Shown here: piece after piece, positions 52,310 through 62,489 of the stretch
How the letters are laid out: each line of letters starts with the position of its first letter
Numbering within the stretch: the first letter of the stretch is position 1
From: Alphaproteobacteria bacterium
GTDB lineage: Bacteria; Pseudomonadota; Alphaproteobacteria; UBA7985; JAUIBT01
DNA: 64,000 bases
NCBI GenBank assembly: GCA_030428255.1
Contig: JAUIBT010000007.1
Location: 1-64,000 of the forward strand
Direction: 5' to 3'
Program-made: the position numbers and the translations under genes
Notes under the pieces: generated by a model
Seen by the model: only the letters and a program-made list of their open reading frames with translations
What the model was told of the DNA's origin: nothing
The model's database searches: none

Positions 52310-53680
52310 ATGTTGAAAAACGACCATCTAGATGCTTGGGACCGCGAGTCCTTCTTTCACCCTTCGACCCATTTGGCCCAGCACGCGCGCGGCGAAACGC
52401 CAACGCGAGTGATCCGCACCGCCTCGGGCTGTCACATTGAAGATCGTGACGGCAAGCGTCTGCTGGATGCCTTTGCTGGCCTCTATTGCGTCAATGTTGG
52501 CTATGGCCGTCAAGAGATCGCAGAAGCCATTGCCGACCAGGCTAAAGAGCTGGCCTACTACCACTCTTACGTTGGTCACGGTACCGAGGCTTCGATCACC
52601 CTGGCCAAAATGATCATGGACCGTGCGCCGGCGCACATGTCCAAGGTCTACTTCGGTCTGGGCGGCTCAGACGCCAACGAGACCAACGTCAAGCTGGTTT
52701 GGTACTACAACAACATCTTGGGCCGTCCTGAGAAGAAGAAGATCATCTCACGCTGGCGCGGCTATCATGGCTCGGGTCTGATGACTGGCTCGCTGACCGG
52801 TTTAGAGCTGTTCCACAAGAAGTTTGATCTGCCGCTGACCCAAGTGTTGCACACCGAAACGCCTTACTACTACCGCCGCGCGGACTTGGGCCAGAGCGAA
52901 GAGCAGTTCGTTGCCCACTGCGTGGCCGAGTTGGAGGCGATGATCGCGCGCGAGGGCGCTGACACCATCGCGGCCTTCATCGGTGAGCCCGTGCTGGGCA
53001 CTGGCGGTATTGTGCCCCCGCCAGCGGGCTACTGGCCTGCCATTCAGGCGGTGTTGGACAAGCACGACATCTTGCTGATTGCCGATGAGGTCGTAACTGG
53101 TTTTGGCCGATTGGGGCAGATGTTCGGCTCAGATGTCTTTGGCATGCGCCCAGACATTATCACCATCGCCAAGGGCTTGACCTCAGCCTACGCACCGCTG
53201 TCGGGCTCGATCATCTCAGAGCGCATGTGGAGCGTGCTGGAGCAGGGCACCGATGAGAACGGAGCCATTGGCCACGGCTGGACCTACTCGGCTCACCCCA
53301 TCGGGGCGGCAGCCGGCGTCGCCAACTTGACCATGTTGGACAGCTTGGGGCTAATCGCCAATGCGGGCACGGTCGGCGGTTATCTGAACCAGACCATGGC
53401 GGTGGCTTTGGCTGATCATCCCAAGGTGGGCGACGTGCGCGGTCAAGGCATGCTCTGCGCGGTGGAGTTCGTTGAGGATAAAGATGAGCGCCGCTTCTTT
53501 GATGCCAGCGCCAAGATCGGGCCTCAGGTCTCAGCGGCCATGTTGGAGCGCGGCGTGATCGCACGGGCCATGCCTCAGGGCGACATTCTGGGCTTTGCGC
53601 CGCCCTTCTGCCTGACCAAGGCTGAGGCTGACGAAATCGTTGAAAAGACGGTTGATTCTGTCACGGCCGTCTTGGGCTAG
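52310..53680 (+). CDS. Class III aminotransferase (omega-amino acid/diaminobutyrate type)
   Basis: A 456-residue fold-type I PLP enzyme. The PLP lysine is Lys288 in [17 protein letters not shown]; the cofactor Asp is in [15 protein letters not shown]; the substrate region has [17 protein letters not shown] and [12 protein letters not shown]. Sequence type matches the aspartate-aminotransferase-family omega-transaminases acting on diamines, beta-alanine or taurine. Because it follows eutBC-asnC, it may be the transaminase (DoeD/Atf role) that removes the amino group of diaminobutyrate in ectoine breakdown. This substrate is inference. It may be transcribed with asnC or from its own leader. Confidence 0.88.
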   Translation: MLKNDHLDAWDRESFFHPSTHLAQHARGETPTRVIRTASGCHIEDRDGKRLLDAFAGLYCVNVGYGRQEIAEAIADQAKELAYYHSYVGHGTEASITLAKMIMDRAPAHMSKVYFGLGGSDANETNVKLVWYYNNILGRPEKKKIISRWRGYHGSGLMTGSLTGLELFHKKFDLPLTQVLHTETPYYYRRADLGQSEEQFVAHCVAELEAMIAREGADTIAAFIGEPVLGTGGIVPPPAGYWPAIQAVLDKHDILLIADEVVTGFGRLGQMFGSDVFGMRPDIITIAKGLTSAYAPLSGSIISERMWSVLEQGTDENGAIGHGWTYSAHPIGAAAGVANLTMLDSLGLIANAGTVGGYLNQTMAVALADHPKVGDVRGQGMLCAVEFVEDKDERRFFDASAKIGPQVSAAMLERGVIARAMPQGDILGFAPPFCLTKAEADEIVEKTVDSVTAVLG

Positions 53681-53777
53681 GGCTCAGCCCTGCTGCGCGC
53701 CTGTCCTCGCGGCGAGCCTTGGAAAAGGCCGTGGGGACGGGGCGGCGTTTCGCGCCTGCCAACTGTCGTTTCACATC

Positions 53778-53815
53778 TTGACATAATTCCTTAACATGTT
53801 CATGATTAACATGTT
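53778..53815 (+). promoter_or_regulatory. Upstream promoter-like box and direct repeat TTAACATGTT
   Basis: TTGACA at 53778-53783 is a -35 match, with CATGAT at 53801-53806 as a weak -10. Overlapping it, TTAACATGTT occurs twice (53791-53800 and 53806-53815) separated by CATGA, a 15-base period. Each half-site includes the palindrome AACATGTT. It may bind a second regulator of the TRAP operon. Confidence 0.5.
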
Positions 53816-53842
53816 TCGCGTCTATCAACGTGTATTGAGAAC

Positions 53843-53865
53843 AATAGTTATTGACTATAACTATT
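53843..53865. promoter_or_regulatory. Operator 1 of the putative hydroxycinnamate regulon (TRAP promoter)
   Basis: Perfect inverted repeat AATAGTTAT-TGACT-ATAACTATT (9-base arms, 5-base spacer). It overlaps TATAAC (53856-53861), a -10 candidate for the TRAP operon with TTGAGA at 53835-53840 upstream, though the 15-base spacing is short. The region 53847-53870 matches 57088-57111 at 20 of 24 positions. Confidence 0.72.
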
Positions 53866-53971
53866 ATCACGTGTAGGACACGCAAAGATCGAGATGGTGG
53901 GTAAGGGGCGATCTTGCTGGACAAGCGTCAGGTGCCATGCCTTCATCGATGGGTCACTATAGGAGGAAACT

Positions 53972-55021
53972 ATGACCACTACTCGCAGAAGCTTGCTGAC
54001 CGCCACGGGTGTTGCACTGGTATCAGCTCTGTCACTTGGCATGATGGCGACAACCACCTTTGCAGCGGATGTCACCCTGCGTTTGCACCAGTTCCTGCCC
54101 GCACAAGCCAACGTGCCGAAGCACGTCCTGGACCCTTGGGCGGACAAAGTTGAGGCCGAATCTAACGGTCGCATCAAAATTCAACGCTTCCCGTCTATGC
54201 AGTTGGGTGGCAAGCCGCCTGAGTTGATCGACCAGGCAATTGACGGCGTTGCTGATATCGTTTGGACCGTAGCAGGTTACACGCCGGGCCGCTTCCCGCG
54301 CACCGAAGTGTTTGAGCTGCCCTTCACCATGACCAACGCTGAAGCTGTGTCTAAGGCGTACTGGACGTTGGCTGAAGAGACCATGCTGGACGCCGATTTC
54401 AAGGACTTCAAGGTGATTGGCGTTTGGGTTCACGGCCCGGGCTTGATCCACTCTAAGACCCCGATCGAGTCGGTTGCAGACCTGGACGGCGTGAAGCTGC
54501 GCGCACCGACTCGCGTGACCAACATCATGTTCAAGGGCCTGGGTGCCACTCCGGTTGGCATGCCAGTTCCCGCAGTTCCTGAGGCCCTGTCTAAGGGCGT
54601 GATCGATGCAACGGTTATTCCTTGGGAAGTGACCGGCGCTTTGAAAGTGCCTGAGTTGGTCAGCAACCACACCTCTTTTGGTGATGAGACGCTCTACACG
54701 ACCTCATTCATCTTCGCGATGAACAAGGACCGCTACAACGCGCTGCCCGACGACCTGAAGGCCGTCATCGACGCAAACTCTGGCCTGGAGTTCTCTGCCA
54801 TGGCTGGTAAGCAGATGCAGGCTGACGATGAGCCTTCGCACCAAGCCGCTATGAAGCGTGGCAACAACATCATCGAGCTGTCGCCTGAGCAAGTGGCTGA
54901 GTGGAAAGCTGCAACCGAGGAAGTTAAGGCGAACTGGGTCGCCGAGATGGACGCCAAAGGCCTGGACGGCACTGGCCTGATGGCACGCGCCATGGAGCTG
55001 ATCGAGCAGTACTCGAACTAA
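53972..55021 (+). CDS. dctP: TRAP transporter substrate-binding protein (DctP family)
   Basis: A 349-residue periplasmic solute receptor. The N-terminus MTTTRRSLLTATGVALVSAL has a twin-arginine-like RRSLL motif with a hydrophobic core, cleaved near FAA|DVT, so Tat or Sec export is possible. The DctP fold shows WADKVEAESNGRIKIQRFPS, AIDGVADIVWTVAGYTPGRF, and the ligand-carboxylate arginine region LRAPTRVTNIMFKGLGATPV. AGGAGGA precedes the ATG. TRAP receptors bind organic acids; next to a hydroxycinnamate-like catabolic operon, an aromatic acid is the likeliest ligand, but that is inference. Confidence 0.92.
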   Translation: MTTTRRSLLTATGVALVSALSLGMMATTTFAADVTLRLHQFLPAQANVPKHVLDPWADKVEAESNGRIKIQRFPSMQLGGKPPELIDQAIDGVADIVWTVAGYTPGRFPRTEVFELPFTMTNAEAVSKAYWTLAEETMLDADFKDFKVIGVWVHGPGLIHSKTPIESVADLDGVKLRAPTRVTNIMFKGLGATPVGMPVPAVPEALSKGVIDATVIPWEVTGALKVPELVSNHTSFGDETLYTTSFIFAMNKDRYNALPDDLKAVIDANSGLEFSAMAGKQMQADDEPSHQAAMKRGNNIIELSPEQVAEWKAATEEVKANWVAEMDAKGLDGTGLMARAMELIEQYSN

Positions 55022-55030
55022 GTTCGTAGC

Positions 55031-55077
55031 ACACACCGCCCTCCGGCCTCTGGTCGGGGGGCGCTTGTGTTATTTTC
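55031..55077 (+). terminator. Hairpin between dctP and dctQ (attenuating)
   Basis: Imperfect long stem between about 55031-55045 (ACACACCGCCCTCCG) and 55055-55070 (CGGGGGGCGCTTGTGT), followed by TATTTTCC. It lies just after dctP and ahead of dctQ in the same unit. Confidence 0.6.
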
Positions 55078-55104
55078 CTAGGGTTATTGAGTGGGGGAAG
55101 GCCG

Positions 55105-55689
55105 ATGTCGGTCTTTATGCTGCGCTTTGCACGCCTTTTCGCCTATACGGGCGGGATCGTGCTGACGGCGCTTGTCATACTAACGACGGTGAGCGTGACG
55201 GGCCGCGGCTTGAATACCCTCGCGCACCTAAACTGGGTGGAGGTCTACCTGCCTTGGCTGTCCCAGTGGTTACTGGGCATGGGTGTTGCGCCGATCAACG
55301 GCGACTTTGAACTGGTCGAAAACAGCATTGCCTTTGCCATCTTTGCCTTTCTGCCTTTGTGCCAGCTTTATGGTGGTCATGCGACCGTTGACATCTTCAC
55401 AAGCGGCTTGCCCAAGAGCGCGACCCGTTTCTTGAAGGCATTTTGGGAACTCCTGTTCGCGGCCATGCTGATCTTGATTACTTGGCGGCTCTACGAGGGC
55501 TTCCTTGGCAAGCTCGACAACAATGAAATTACCTACATTCTGCAAATCCCGGTTTGGTACGGCTACCTGGCGAGCCTGATTGGCGCGGGCGGGGCTTCAC
55601 TCGTTGGGGTTTATTGTGCCTATGCGCGCCTTGTCGAACTCTTTACCGGCCGCGTCTTGCTGGAACAAACTGAGGGAGTGGACCATTGA
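55105..55689 (+). CDS. dctQ: TRAP transporter small permease (DctQ family)
   Basis: A 194-residue inner-membrane protein from the ATG at 55105 (GGGGGAAGG before it; a TTG at 55087 is also open). Four hydrophobic helices with the DctQ landmarks GRGLNTLAHLNWVEVYLPWL and a final TM segment YGYLASLIGAGGASLVGVYC. It forms the membrane unit with DctM. The stop TGA overlaps the dctM TTG start (TTGA). Confidence 0.88.
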   Translation: MSVFMLRFARLFAYTGGIVLTALVILTTVSVTGRGLNTLAHLNWVEVYLPWLSQWLLGMGVAPINGDFELVENSIAFAIFAFLPLCQLYGGHATVDIFTSGLPKSATRFLKAFWELLFAAMLILITWRLYEGFLGKLDNNEITYILQIPVWYGYLASLIGAGGASLVGVYCAYARLVELFTGRVLLEQTEGVDH

Positions 55690-57011
55690 GTATGCTTGAA
55701 TTGGGCTATTGGTCCTTCCCCGTCCTGCTGCTGCTGATTTTTCTGCGCGCTCCCATTGGCCTCGCCATGCTGACAGTGGGCATCGGCGGCATGTATCTGG
55801 CCTTTGATTCCAGCTTTATGTTTATGGCCAAGCTGAAGACTGAAACCTACTCGACCTTCTCCAGCTACTCGCTGACCGTGGTTCCCATGTTCTTGCTGAT
55901 GGGACAGTTCGCGACCCTATCGGGCATGTCGAACTCGCTGTTTAAGGCGGCTGAATCCTGGCTTGGTCATCTGCGCGGCGGTGTCGCCATGGCGGGCATT
56001 GGTGCTTGCGCAGGCTTTGGTGCGATCTGCGGCAGCTCGCTGGCGACTGCAGCCACCATGGGCCGGGTGGCTCTGCCCGAAATGAAGCGCTATGGATATT
56101 CGGGTGGTTTTTCTGCTGCCACGCTGGCTGCTGGCGGCACGCTGGGCATCTTGATCCCGCCGTCGGTGATCCTTGTGATCTACGCCATTTTGACTGAGCA
56201 AAACATCGCCAAGCTGTTCTTGGCGGCCTTTGTGCCCGGCATCTTGGCGGCGATTGGCTATATGATCACCATCTCAATTTACGTGCGCTTGAACCCCGAT
56301 TCAGCGGGCACGCGCCCGCCCGTTGCTATGCCCGAGCGCTGGCGTGCTCTGATTGATGTTTGGCCGGTCATATTGGTGTTCGGCACCGTGGTCGGCGGCA
56401 TCTATTGGGGTTGGTTCACACCGACCGAAGGCGCGGCGATTGGCGTTGCTGGCACTGGTTTGGTGGCGCTCTTTTCTGGCAACATGACCTGGGCTTTGTT
56501 CAAGCAAGCCATCATCTCGACCGCAACCTCGACCGCAATGATATTCTTTATCGTGCTGGGCGCGGGCATTTATAACGGCTTCTTGGCTTTGTCACAGGTT
56601 CCCCAAGAACTATCGAGCTGGGTGGTGGGCCAAGGCTTTAGCCCCATGATCGTACTGGCGCTCATCTTGGTGTTTTACTTGGTGTTTGGCTGCCTGATGG
56701 ACAGCCTCAGTATGATCTTGCTGACCATTCCGATTTTCTTCCCGGTTGTCACCGCCCTGGATTTCGGCATGAGCCCCGAGCACTTCGCTATTTGGTTCGG
56801 CATCTTGGTTTTGATTGTGGTCGAGGTGGGGTTAATAACACCCCCGGTCGGGATGAACCTATTTATTATCAACGCGCTAGATCCCAAGACGCGCATGATC
56901 GACACTTATAAAGCGGTGGTGTGGTTCGTGGGGTCTGACCTGGTTCGGGTGATTATCTTGGTGCTGTTCCCCGCCATCACCTTGTTCCCACTCTTCATGC
57001 TTGCGAACTAG
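55686..57011 (+). CDS. dctM: TRAP transporter large permease (DctM family)
   Basis: A 441-residue polytopic protein, the transport channel of the TRAP system. Family segments: MFLLMGQFATLSGMSNSLF, FGAICGSSLATAATMGRVAL, then GTLGILIPPSVILVIYAI and LVFGCLMDSLSMILLTIPIF; the conserved C-terminal EVGLITPPVGMNLFIIN is present. Start taken at TTG 55686, giving spacing of 7 from GAGGGAG; ATG at 55692 is the alternative. Transport is driven by a sodium or proton gradient. It ends the TRAP operon, before the terminator at 57028. Confidence 0.93.
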   Translation: MSMLELGYWSFPVLLLLIFLRAPIGLAMLTVGIGGMYLAFDSSFMFMAKLKTETYSTFSSYSLTVVPMFLLMGQFATLSGMSNSLFKAAESWLGHLRGGVAMAGIGACAGFGAICGSSLATAATMGRVALPEMKRYGYSGGFSAATLAAGGTLGILIPPSVILVIYAILTEQNIAKLFLAAFVPGILAAIGYMITISIYVRLNPDSAGTRPPVAMPERWRALIDVWPVILVFGTVVGGIYWGWFTPTEGAAIGVAGTGLVALFSGNMTWALFKQAIISTATSTAMIFFIVLGAGIYNGFLALSQVPQELSSWVVGQGFSPMIVLALILVFYLVFGCLMDSLSMILLTIPIFFPVVTALDFGMSPEHFAIWFGILVLIVVEVGLITPPVGMNLFIINALDPKTRMIDTYKAVVWFVGSDLVRVIILVLFPAITLFPLFMLAN

Positions 57012-57027
57012 CCACGCGAGCATCAGC

Positions 57028-57076
57028 ACTGGAGATTGCCTTTCGGCTTTGGCTGTTGGTCAATCTCCAGTTTTTT
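57028..57076 (+). terminator. Rho-independent terminator of the TRAP operon
   Basis: ACTGGAGATTG (57028-57038) pairs exactly with CAATCTCCAGT (57061-57071) with a T-tract after. The loop is 22 bases. It separates the TRAP operon from the catabolic operon. Confidence 0.85.
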
Positions 57077-57111
57077 CGACCTAGATCGTTATTAACTATA
57101 ATTATCATCAA
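57075..57111. promoter_or_regulatory. Promoter and operator 2 of the putative hydroxycinnamate regulon
   Basis: TTCGAC (57075-57080) and TATAAT (57097-57102) with 16-base spacing form a good sigma70 promoter. Overlapping the -10 is ATCGTTAT-TAACT-ATAATTAT (57085-57105), an imperfect copy of the operator at 53843-53865 (20 of 24 identical over 57088-57111). The gene start is 34 bases downstream of the -10. Confidence 0.75.
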
Positions 57112-57135
57112 TCCCATCTAAATGGACCTCTAGCT

Positions 57136-57900
57136 ATGCAGATACAGGATCAGATCGCCCTGATTACCGGAGCAGCCAGCGGGCTCGGTGCCGCCACCGC
57201 CGAGCGCCTGGTTGCGCAAGGGGCCAAGGTCGCTCTCCTCGACTATAATCTGGAGGCCGCGCAGACTAAGGCCGAGGCTCTGGGTGCCTTCGCAGCCCAG
57301 GCGGATGTCAGCGAGGAAGCCGCTGTCGCCGTCGCGCTAGAGCAGGTCATCGCCAAGTTCGGTTCTGCGCCGCGCTTGGTGGTCAACTGCGCAGGCGTTG
57401 GCATGGCCGCGCGCATCGTTGGCCGTGAGGGCAAGCTGGCCTTTGATGTGTTCGAGCGCACTTTAAAGGTCAACCTGTTTGGCACCTACAACGTCATGAG
57501 CCACGCGGCCCGTGCAATGATGGCGCTGGAGCCCCTGGAGGGCGGCGAGCGCGGGGTCATCATCAACACCAGCTCGGTCGCCTGGCAGGACGGCCAGCTT
57601 GGCCAAGCCGCCTATGCCGCCTCAAAGGGGGCGATTGCCTCTATGTGCTTGCCCGCGGCGCGTGAATTCGCGTGCTCGGGCATCCGCGTGCTGGCCATTG
57701 CACCCGGCCTGTTCCGCACGCCGATGATGGAGGGGCTGCCCGAAGAGGTGGCCCAGCAGATTGCGGCAAACGTCCCTTATCCAGCCCGTTTGGGTGAGCC
57801 CGAGGAGTTCGCGCTGACCGTCCAGCAGCTGGCGGAAAACCCCTATGTGAATGGCACGACCCTGCGCTTGGACGGCGCGGTTCGCTTGCCGCCGCGCTAA
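57136..57900 (+). CDS. SDR-family dehydrogenase, probable 3-hydroxyacyl-CoA dehydrogenase
   Basis: A 254-residue short-chain dehydrogenase. Cofactor motif TGAASGLGAATAERL; NAD-binding NCAGVG; catalytic tetrad Asn/Ser/Tyr/Lys in KVNLFGTYN, INTSSVAWQDG and AAYAASKGAI. The Asp at LLDYN after strand 2 suggests NAD over NADP. Close in type to HSD17B10-like enzymes that oxidise 3-hydroxyacyl-CoA. In the presumed pathway it would oxidise the 3-hydroxy-3-arylpropionyl-CoA to the beta-keto ester, matching the Agrobacterium ferulate route. First gene of the catabolic operon. Confidence 0.88.
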   Translation: MQIQDQIALITGAASGLGAATAERLVAQGAKVALLDYNLEAAQTKAEALGAFAAQADVSEEAAVAVALEQVIAKFGSAPRLVVNCAGVGMAARIVGREGKLAFDVFERTLKVNLFGTYNVMSHAARAMMALEPLEGGERGVIINTSSVAWQDGQLGQAAYAASKGAIASMCLPAAREFACSGIRVLAIAPGLFRTPMMEGLPEEVAQQIAANVPYPARLGEPEEFALTVQQLAENPYVNGTTLRLDGAVRLPPR

Positions 57901-57939
57901 GCGGTCTCGGTCCTCAACCCGCCCTGAACAGGAGCTTTT

Positions 57940-58707
57940 ATGTCCTCAGATATTTTGCGTTGCGAGCTTGCCGATGGCATTGCCACCTTGACCATGAACC
58001 GTCCAGGCAAGCGCAATGCCATGTGTGAGGAGCTGTTGGTTGCCATCGACGGTTTCTTTTCAGCGCCGCCCAAAGAAGCAAAGGTTGTGGTTTTGACCGG
58101 CACCCAGGGTCATTTCTGCTCTGGCCTTGATCTGGCCGAGCACGTGCAGCGCAGCGCCGAAGACAACCTCTATCATTCGCGCCACTGGCACGCGGTGATG
58201 GACAAGATCCAGTATGGCGGTCTGCCGGTGGTCTCGGCCATGTTTGGTGCGGTGATCGGCGGCGGGTTGGAGTTGGCTGCTTCGACCCATGTGCGGATCG
58301 CTGAGCCTTCGAGCATCTTCCAATTGCCAGAGGGGCGGCGAGGCATCTTCGTCGGTGGCGGCGCGACAGTGCGCGTCGGCAAGATCTTGGGCGCAGATCG
58401 CATGACAGAGATGATGCTGACCGGCAGAAAATACACCGCTGATGAGGCCTTGGCCTTGGGCCTGACCCACTACGCGGTGGGCGAGGGCGAGGCGCTGGCC
58501 CTGGCTCAGCAGCTGGCTGGCAAGATCGCGCGCAATGCGCCTTTGTCCAACTACCTGATGATCCAGTCGATCGCGCGCATTACCGACATGGCGCGCAGCG
58601 ACGGCCTATTCACCGAATCGTTGGCGGCAGCCCTGTCGCAAACAACGCCCGACGCCGAAGAGGGCCTGCGGGCCTTTCTTGAAAAGCGCGCGCCCAAATT
58701 TCGATAG
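57940..58707 (+). CDS. Enoyl-CoA hydratase / crotonase family protein
   Basis: A 255-residue crotonase. Oxyanion hole segments are VVLTGTQGHFCSGLDLAEHV and AMFGAVIGGGLELAASTHVR; the catalytic Glu region is IFQLPEGRRGIFVGGGATVR. It is shorter than typical hydroxycinnamoyl-CoA hydratase/lyases (about 276) and I cannot see the lyase-specific signature, so simple hydration of an aryl-acryloyl-CoA is more likely. It acts on the product of the neighbouring CoA ligase. Spacing of 39 bases from the SDR gene. Confidence 0.88.
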   Translation: MSSDILRCELADGIATLTMNRPGKRNAMCEELLVAIDGFFSAPPKEAKVVVLTGTQGHFCSGLDLAEHVQRSAEDNLYHSRHWHAVMDKIQYGGLPVVSAMFGAVIGGGLELAASTHVRIAEPSSIFQLPEGRRGIFVGGGATVRVGKILGADRMTEMMLTGRKYTADEALALGLTHYAVGEGEALALAQQLAGKIARNAPLSNYLMIQSIARITDMARSDGLFTESLAAALSQTTPDAEEGLRAFLEKRAPKFR

Positions 58708-58724
58708 ACCCGGAGGACAGCGAC

Positions 58725-59230
58725 ATGCCCCAGATCTCAGGCAAAGTGGCGAAAAGAGCTGCCGGAAGGCCCGCGACCAAGGCGAACGCAGCGCAGGAGC
58801 CACGCCCCGTCAGCGATAAGACCCTGCGCAAGGCCTTGGGCTATCACATGAAGCGGGCCTTCAACGTGATCCAAACCGACTTGAGCGAGACCCTCAAACC
58901 GCTAGGGCTGCGCATGCTCACCTATACGGCCCTGGTCTTGATCGTAGACAACCCAGGCCTCAGCCAATCGCAACTGGCCGACGCCATGGACATCGAGCGC
59001 CCCAACTTGGTGGTGATCGTCGATGAGCTGGAGCAAAACGAGTTGATCTTGCGCGAACGTGTCCCCAGTGACCGGCGGACCTATGCGCTCAATGCCACCC
59101 TTGCCGGTCGCCAACTCTACGAGCGCGCCGTGGCCGCCGTCCTGAGCCATGAGGCGCGCCTCTTGGCACGCTTCGATGCCGGGCAACTCGAAGCAACCAA
59201 AACTGTGTTGCAAAGTATTCGTGCGGAGGG

Positions 59231-59234
<4 letters not shown>
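58725..59234 (+). CDS. MarR-family transcriptional regulator
   Basis: A 169-residue winged-helix regulator with a basic disordered N-terminal tail (about 40 residues). The wHTH is DNPGLSQSQLADAMDIERPN with wing ERVPSDRRTYALNATLAGRQ. In hydroxycinnamate clusters (FerR, HcaR, CouR) a MarR repressor released by the CoA thioester controls the genes. It lies inside the operon, and its stop overlaps the start of the CoA ligase gene by four bases. The repeated inverted repeats at 53843 and 57085 are its best operator candidates. Confidence 0.88.
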
Positions 59235-61129
<1,895 letters not shown>

Positions 61130-61139
61130 AAGAGCCACG

Positions 61140-62012
61140 ATGATTGACCTGGACAAAGTTCGCGCCATCGACTTCCACACCCACGCCGAAGAGCCCTGTG
61201 GCTGTCATGCCGACGACGGCTATGATGACCTGCAATCGACCATGGCCAAGTACTTCCGCGCGCCCTGGCAGCATCCGCCGACCGTCCCCGAGACCGCCCA
61301 GCACTACCGCGAGCAGAACATCGCCGCTGTGATTTTCCCGGTCGATGCCGAGCGTGAGACGGGCTATCGGCGCTATAAGAATGAGGAGGTGGCCGAACTG
61401 GCCGCCGAGCATACTGACGTGCTGATTCCCTTTGCCTCCATCGACCCTTGGAAGGGCAAGATGGGTGTGCGCGAGGCGCGCCGTCTGGTCGAAGACTTCG
61501 GCATCAAGGGCTTCAAGTTTCACCCCACCATGCAGGGCTTCTATCCCAACGAGCGCATGGCTTACCCGCTGTATGAGGCCATTCAAGAGGCAGGCGGCAT
61601 CGCGCTGTTCCACACCGGTCAGACCGGCGTCGGCTCGGGCATGGCGGGTGGCAATGGCATGCGCCTGAAGTACTCCAACCCCATGTATCTAGATGACGTG
61701 GCCGTGGATTTTCCGGATCTAAAGATCATCCTGGCGCACCCATCGTTCCCTTGGCAGGAAGAGGCGCTGGCGGTAGCGCAGCACAAGCCGAATGTCTACA
61801 TCGACCTGTCCGGCTGGTCGCCCAAATACTTCCCAGAGATTTTGGTGCGCTATTGCAATTCGATCCTGCGCAAGAAGGTGTTGTTTGGCTCGGATTGGCC
61901 AATGATCACGCCCGAGCGTTGGCTGGCAGACTTTGAGAAGATCGCCATCAAGGACGAGCTGCGCCCCGACATCATCAAAGGCAACGCAGCGCGCCTGTTG
62001 GGGCTGGTCTAA
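61140..62012 (+). CDS. Amidohydrolase-fold protein, possible beta-ketoacyl-CoA hydrolase
   Basis: A 290-residue TIM-barrel protein of the amidohydrolase 2 family. The metal-binding HxH is His13/His15 (DFHTHAEEP); another His in ILAHPSFPW and the Asp in FGSDWPM complete the site. It lacks long insertions. In the Agrobacterium fabrum ferulate pathway a protein of this family, I recall, cleaves the beta-ketoacyl-CoA intermediate to an aromatic acid and acetyl-CoA; its place in this operon fits that role. This remains inference. Ten bases after the ligase gene. Confidence 0.85.
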   Translation: MIDLDKVRAIDFHTHAEEPCGCHADDGYDDLQSTMAKYFRAPWQHPPTVPETAQHYREQNIAAVIFPVDAERETGYRRYKNEEVAELAAEHTDVLIPFASIDPWKGKMGVREARRLVEDFGIKGFKFHPTMQGFYPNERMAYPLYEAIQEAGGIALFHTGQTGVGSGMAGGNGMRLKYSNPMYLDDVAVDFPDLKIILAHPSFPWQEEALAVAQHKPNVYIDLSGWSPKYFPEILVRYCNSILRKKVLFGSDWPMITPERWLADFEKIAIKDELRPDIIKGNAARLLGLV

Positions 62013-62013
62013 G

Positions 62014-62481
62014 ATGAGTATCGCTTTGCCTCAGGTCAGTTTGAAGCCCTTTTGCCGGCTTGAGGTCGATCTGGGCCCCTTACAGGAAATGGGGCCAGGT
62101 CGCGCAGGACAGCGGCGCATTATCCCGATTATTGGCGGGCAGGTCAGCGGTGAGCTGCAAGGCCGCATCCTCAATCTTGGGGCGGATTGGCAGACCATTT
62201 TTGCCGATGGAACCGCAGATCTGGACACGCGTTATGCCTTTGAGACCCACGACGGCGCGCTGATCGAGGTCATCAACAAGGGCGTGCGCCACGGCCCGCC
62301 CGAGGTCATAGCGGCCTTGGCACGCGGTGAGGACCAGCCCGCTGACCGCTATTACATGCGCACCCATGCCCGCCTTGAGAGCGGTGATCCGCGCTATGCC
62401 TGGGTCAATCGCATGCTGTTTGTCGGGGCTGGCGTGCGCCGGGCCTCGCAAGTCATCATCCAGCTTTATCTTGTGGAGTAA
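62014..62481 (+). CDS. DUF3237 family protein
   Basis: A 155-residue small beta-barrel-like protein from the ATG at 62014, one base after the amidohydrolase stop. Typical DUF3237 features: FCRLEVDLGPLQEMGPGRAG, IGGQVSGELQGRILNLGADW and YYMRTHARLESGDPRYAWVN. Function unknown; the family often sits in aromatic-acid and CoA-ester catabolic operons. A longer start at 61933 would lie inside the amidohydrolase gene. Confidence 0.85.
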   Translation: MSIALPQVSLKPFCRLEVDLGPLQEMGPGRAGQRRIIPIIGGQVSGELQGRILNLGADWQTIFADGTADLDTRYAFETHDGALIEVINKGVRHGPPEVIAALARGEDQPADRYYMRTHARLESGDPRYAWVNRMLFVGAGVRRASQVIIQLYLVE

Positions 62482-62489
62482 TCCTTGCG

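Noticed and set aside
49690-53680. Beta-hydroxyaspartate cycle (bhc) genes
   Set aside because: The dehydratase and cyclodeaminase-like genes could fit, but the aminotransferase is class III instead of class V, no aldolase is present, and the regulator is AsnC-type, which fits ectoine sets.
57940-58707. Calling the crotonase a hydroxycinnamoyl-CoA hydratase/lyase (vanillin-forming)
   Set aside because: It is shorter than that group, no vanillin dehydrogenase is nearby, and the SDR and amidohydrolase genes argue for the beta-oxidative route.
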